Assembly: GCA_002771075.1 (NCBI GenBank)
Contig: PCXM01000031.1
Coordinates: 1-7,443, forward strand
Length of the DNA: 7,443 nucleotides
Direction of reading: 5' to 3'
Source of the DNA: Candidatus Zambryskibacteria bacterium CG10_big_fil_rev_8_21_14_0_10_34_34
Lineage (GTDB): Bacteria; Patescibacteriota; Minisyncoccia; Phycocordibacterales; WO2-35-19
Shown here: one piece after another, positions 4,733 through 7,443 of the stretch
Layout: each line of letters starts with the position of its first letter
Position numbering within the stretch: position 1 is the first letter of the stretch
Notes under the pieces: generated by a model
Database searches by the model: none
The model's input: only the letters and a program-made list of their open reading frames with translations
What the model was told of the DNA's origin: nothing
Translations under genes and position numbers: made by a program

Positions 4733-6730
4733 ATGAAGCCGAAAATTGCTTTCGTCTTTGTTTTATCGCTACTGCTTGCGGTAGCGACCACTCAAGCCCA
4801 AGAAAATGTTCAGTTCAGAGGCACCGAGCTTCAGAACTGGACCCAAAAACTCCCACCTGAAATTCTAGGTGGGTCTCAAATCCCTCTCTGGTTGGGACTC
4901 CAAGAAAAATGGTCAGTTATTCTGGCCACCAATCCGACCACACAGATCACTCACCTCTACTTCCTTCCGGAAGGAGGAGAGAGTTTCCAAAAGGTTTGGG
5001 ATGATTCTGGAGAGCCCACCAAGCTCGCAGAGCTTAATTCCAATGGAACAATCTCTGTAACATACCCCTCGCTTAACAAGTATGGGATGGTGATTATAAC
5101 CAGAGCTTGGCCCACAGAAGATGCTCAAAGCTTCTTTTTTGACCCAGAAACTCTAGAGGTCAAACTCTTATTTGCTGGTGGCAACGATGGTATTAAAGTG
5201 GTCGTTACTAATGGTTCAGAGACCGTTATCTTCGACTACAAAATACCGTGGCCAACTTCAAAAACTACCTTTGTCGTCCCTTTGGATCTAGCATACTCAT
5301 TAAGTAATGGTGTGTATGAATTTGATTCGGAGATGGATACGTTCCGCCTATTGTCCTCACACAGGGAGAACGGGAACGAGCTTGTTAGAATCAGTCAAGT
5401 TGTTGGTGACAGTGAGAACAACCTTTACTGGTGGGTGGAAAGGAATCTGTATAAATTTGATAGAGTCCCTCGCGCTTTAGGGATTCAAGCTGATGCTCTG
5501 GTAAATTCAGAGCAGATAGTCTTGAGACAACTCTCTTACACAAACGGATACAGTGAGAGTTTCTCTTCGCTGACACCCGACGGCAAGATCACCCCATTGT
5601 TTGGATGGAGTGATGACCCAAACTCATCCACTCCATTTAATTGGTTGAATGTTCAAAATCTAAACCATAACTTTGGAGTCTTTCCCGCAAGATACCCCAA
5701 TAACCAAATCAACTTCATGATGTGGGATGGTGAAGAACTTGTTCCTTGGATTCAAGGTGGTAACACACTTCCGGGAAACCTGGGAATCATACACTCACTG
5801 AATCGAGATATTGTCTATTCGTGGGGAGTTATCAGTGTCTACCAAGACACCGGATTGTTCTTCTCGTTCAACGAGGCGGGAACCAAAGCCGAAGGGCTAT
5901 ACTGGTTCAAGAAGTCCGGTGACTGGAAACCCCCTTCTCTCAAGATCAAACGAGTGGTTTCGGCCACAACATTTGTAACAGAGAAGTTCTCCGCTGGAGA
6001 GATTGCAACTCTCTTTTTTACAGGAGAGCAATTACCGAAAGCAGTTACCGTAGCTGGAGTGAACGCACCTACCCTTTATTCGTTCATTGAGGACGGAGAG
6101 GGTCAGGTCAACTTCTTCCTCCCAGACTCGCTCAAGGGTTTGAAAGAGGTAGAAGTGGTTCTGGAAGGATTGGATGAAGATTCCTTTCCAGTTTGGATTG
6201 AATTGGATGACAATCCCCTACCAAAGCCTTTTATGACTGTGGTCCTTCGTTCAGACGGCACCGAGATTGAGCCGGGATTTAAGTTCCCAGTCATAACGGC
6301 CGACCTTCTGGATGAAAACGGTGACCCCATTTTGGATCAACAAGGAAACCGAAGACAAATCTATGTAGGACCCAATAACGATGAGACAACGTCCTTCCAC
6401 CCAATAAGTGGTGGTAGTTGGGCTACTATGTGGACGACTGGTTGTGGTTTCGCCAATATCGCTGATGGAGTACCGACTCCCTACCCCGGAGTCCCCATCA
6501 ACTACAGCTTCAATCTGTATGTTGGTGGAGTTCAACCAGAGATCGTTTGGCTTGGCAGAACCTTTGCTTTTAGAGGTCTTTGTCAAATCAACTTCCGAGT
6601 TCCTTCGGGGATCACCCCTCGGATTCCGTTACCGGGAGAGCCACCAGCTCCTCGGGATTCGGTTCCTATGTGGTTTGAAACATACGATGGGCGGAGGAGT
6701 GAAATCTTCTGGCTCATCGTCAAACAGTGA
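4733..6730 (+). CDS. Secreted protein with C-terminal Solibacter/TIGR03437-like modules
   Basis: This 665-residue protein begins with a Sec signal peptide: KPK head, hydrophobic core AFVFVLSLLLAVA, and a likely cut near TTQA-QE (about residue 22). It is therefore exported and has no later membrane helix. Residues about 40-395 are rich in short beta strands, Trp and Asn/Gly turns and may form a beta-propeller-like domain, but I see no defined repeat. Two C-terminal segments resemble the TIGR03437 domain common in Acidobacteria. Residues 405-480 include GEIATLFFTGEQLPKAVTVAGVNAPTLYS and GQVNFFLPDSL. Residues 560-663 include GCGFANIADG, YVGGVQPEIVWLGRT, GLCQINFRVPSGI and a final EIFWLIV. C571 and C617 could form a disulfide. 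An adhesive or cell-surface role is likely, with no enzyme motif seen. It has a strong ribosome binding site and a base composition far more GC-rich than the genes to its left, suggesting different ancestry or expression-driven codon choice. Confidence 0.85.
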   Translation: MKPKIAFVFVLSLLLAVATTQAQENVQFRGTELQNWTQKLPPEILGGSQIPLWLGLQEKWSVILATNPTTQITHLYFLPEGGESFQKVWDDSGEPTKLAELNSNGTISVTYPSLNKYGMVIITRAWPTEDAQSFFFDPETLEVKLLFAGGNDGIKVVVTNGSETVIFDYKIPWPTSKTTFVVPLDLAYSLSNGVYEFDSEMDTFRLLSSHRENGNELVRISQVVGDSENNLYWWVERNLYKFDRVPRALGIQADALVNSEQIVLRQLSYTNGYSESFSSLTPDGKITPLFGWSDDPNSSTPFNWLNVQNLNHNFGVFPARYPNNQINFMMWDGEELVPWIQGGNTLPGNLGIIHSLNRDIVYSWGVISVYQDTGLFFSFNEAGTKAEGLYWFKKSGDWKPPSLKIKRVVSATTFVTEKFSAGEIATLFFTGEQLPKAVTVAGVNAPTLYSFIEDGEGQVNFFLPDSLKGLKEVEVVLEGLDEDSFPVWIELDDNPLPKPFMTVVLRSDGTEIEPGFKFPVITADLLDENGDPILDQQGNRRQIYVGPNNDETTSFHPISGGSWATMWTTGCGFANIADGVPTPYPGVPINYSFNLYVGGVQPEIVWLGRTFAFRGLCQINFRVPSGITPRIPLPGEPPAPRDSVPMWFETYDGRRSEIFWLIVKQ

Positions 6731-6772
6731 GGTGGTTATGATAAATGACCGCTCTCCACTAATTTCTCCTTT

Positions 6773-6807
6773 CCCCTGCCTCCGGCAATTCGGCCCGAGG
6801 CAGTGGG
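6773..6807. other. GC-rich hairpin in the 3' untranslated region
   Basis: CTGCCTC (6776-6782) and GAGGCAG (6797-6803) form a 7-bp stem, extended by CCC (6773-6775) and GGG (6805-6807) across a one-base bulge. No T run follows on either strand, so it is not a terminator alone. It may protect the 3' end or slow polymerase ahead of the terminator 13 bases downstream. Confidence 0.6.
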
Positions 6808-6819
6808 ACCACAGAAACC

Positions 6820-6873
6820 AAAGACCGTCTGCGAGTTTGTTGCATTCATATGCAAACTCCAGACGGTCTTTTT
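6820..6873 (+). terminator. Strong nested-hairpin terminator after the secreted protein gene
   Basis: A perfect 12-bp stem, AAAGACCGTCTG (6820-6831) with CAGACGGTCTTT (6860-6871), encloses a 7-bp stem GAGTTTG (6833-6839) with CAAACTC (6853-6859), set off by a single bulged C. The right arm ends in a TTTTT run (6869-6873). On the minus strand the run is broken (TTTGGTTT). The hairpin may still end transcripts from the convergent gene at 6898-7419, for which I see no other terminator. Confidence 0.9.
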
Positions 6874-6897
6874 CTTTGAGGAAATTAAATATTTTAT

Positions 6898-7419
6898 TTA
6901 TTCTTTTGTATAAATCAAATTTATACTTATTACAGTTTGACTTTCTAAATCAGTTTTACCTATGCTAATAAGCATCTCTTCCCCATTTACTCCCTCAGCC
7001 ACAAAAGTAACTAGATCATCTCCAATTATTGGGGAATTAATACTCCATTCTTCATTTTTGAAAAAATAATCAGAATATACACTTACATTTTCTCCAAATG
7101 ATTTCTTACTTATATATTGTCTAGTAGATTGAAATTTATTAGTCCCCTCTTCTTGAGTTTCAAAATTTTGTAAAATTTGAACATCTTCTTCTATAGGCAA
7201 ATCAGTGGGTATTCCAGTAGGCATCTTAGTTATATCAATGGCAATCACAGTAGGTGGGTCTATTACAATACCTCTTTCAATTTCTACTTGGCGAAACTTA
7301 GCCCAATACACTGCTCCCGCTATTATTATGACAATAACCACCACAAATAAAACAGCCAATTTTTTAATAGTTACAAAACTTTTTTTTGTTCCAAATTCAT
7401 TATTCATAATCAATACCAT
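6898..7419 (-). CDS. Single-pass membrane-anchored protein of unknown function
   Basis: This 173-residue protein has a short cytoplasmic head with KK at 12-13 and 19-20 and one hydrophobic helix at about 21-40 (LAVLFVVVIVIIIAGAVYWA). An outside domain of about 130 residues follows. The linker is Pro/Thr rich (DPPTVIAIDITKMPTGIPTDLPIEEDVQIL, 54-83). The domain contains QSTRQYISKKSFGENVSVYSDYFFKNEEWSI (97-127), a pattern I associate with CPR surface proteins in which a 'DLP' linker precedes a small Tyr/Trp-rich domain; that association is from memory. No enzyme motif is visible. The start at 7419 is supported by AGGAG 5 bases upstream. However, TATAAT overlaps that ATG and could be a -10 giving a near-leaderless start at the ATG at 7407 (169 residues). 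It converges on the secreted protein gene and probably shares its terminator. Confidence 0.8.
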   Translation of the reverse strand: MVLIMNNEFGTKKSFVTIKKLAVLFVVVIVIIIAGAVYWAKFRQVEIERGIVIDPPTVIAIDITKMPTGIPTDLPIEEDVQILQNFETQEEGTNKFQSTRQYISKKSFGENVSVYSDYFFKNEEWSINSPIIGDDLVTFVAEGVNGEEMLISIGKTDLESQTVISINLIYTKE

Positions 7420-7443
7420 TATATCTCCTATAGACGATAGTAG

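Noticed and set aside
4852..4873. 7-bp GC-rich hairpin (CCCACCT and AGGTGGG) early in the secreted protein gene
   Set aside because: It lies within coding sequence for PPEILGG with no T run or regulatory context, so it is probably chance.
6408..6968. Plus-strand open frame running from the secreted protein gene through the terminator
   Set aside because: It is out of frame with a well-supported gene, crosses a strong terminator and shows no domain.
1..7443. tRNA, rRNA, CRISPR array, transposase, integrase or restriction-modification genes
   Set aside because: None was recognised on either strand. The methyltransferase lacks DNA-methyltransferase NPPY/DPPY motifs.

Overview
The window looks like a piece of a bacterial genome of the Candidatus Patescibacteria (CPR) kind. 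The reasons are the low-GC genes, compact gene packing, overlapping start and stop codons, and very short or absent mRNA leaders. It also carries small membrane-anchored proteins and a histidine phosphatase of a style I associate with that group. TGA is used as an ordinary stop codon, so a UGA-recoding lineage is unlikely. The taxonomic call is an inference; there is no rRNA or marker gene here.

Layout. At the left edge is the start of a minus-strand membrane-anchored protein (1-129), with its own sigma70-type promoter lying on a dyad repeat. Next is a minus-strand GreA/GreB-like elongation factor (241-696, TTG start) with a clear terminator. Divergent from it is a tightly overlapping plus-strand operon of four genes. 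They encode a cytidine-deaminase-fold protein (807-1223), a 449-residue protein of unknown function (1216-2565), a class I SAM methyltransferase (2555-3310) and a CYTH-fold protein (3307-3870). A histidine phosphatase converges on the operon from the minus strand (3895-4506). To the right is a much more GC-rich gene (4733-6730) for a 665-residue secreted protein ending in two Solibacter/TIGR03437-like modules. It has a strong ribosome binding site and a nested-hairpin terminator. A second minus-strand single-pass membrane protein closes the window (6898-7419).

The most interesting part is 762-4510. It is visibly more AT-rich than its right-hand neighbour and carries five genes whose families act on nucleosides, polyphosphates or phosphomonoesters, plus a methyltransferase and a large unknown protein. 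The four operon genes overlap by 8, 11 and 4 bases and are probably translated in a coupled way. I infer a small-molecule (nucleotide-like) modification or conflict pathway, but its substrate is unknown. A 38-base repeat with weaker similarity over about 62 bases occurs in direct orientation on both sides (154-217 and 4589-4650). It contains a perfect 7-7-7 dyad. No integrase, transposase, tRNA, rRNA or CRISPR array is visible, and no stretch over 300 bases lacks a gene.
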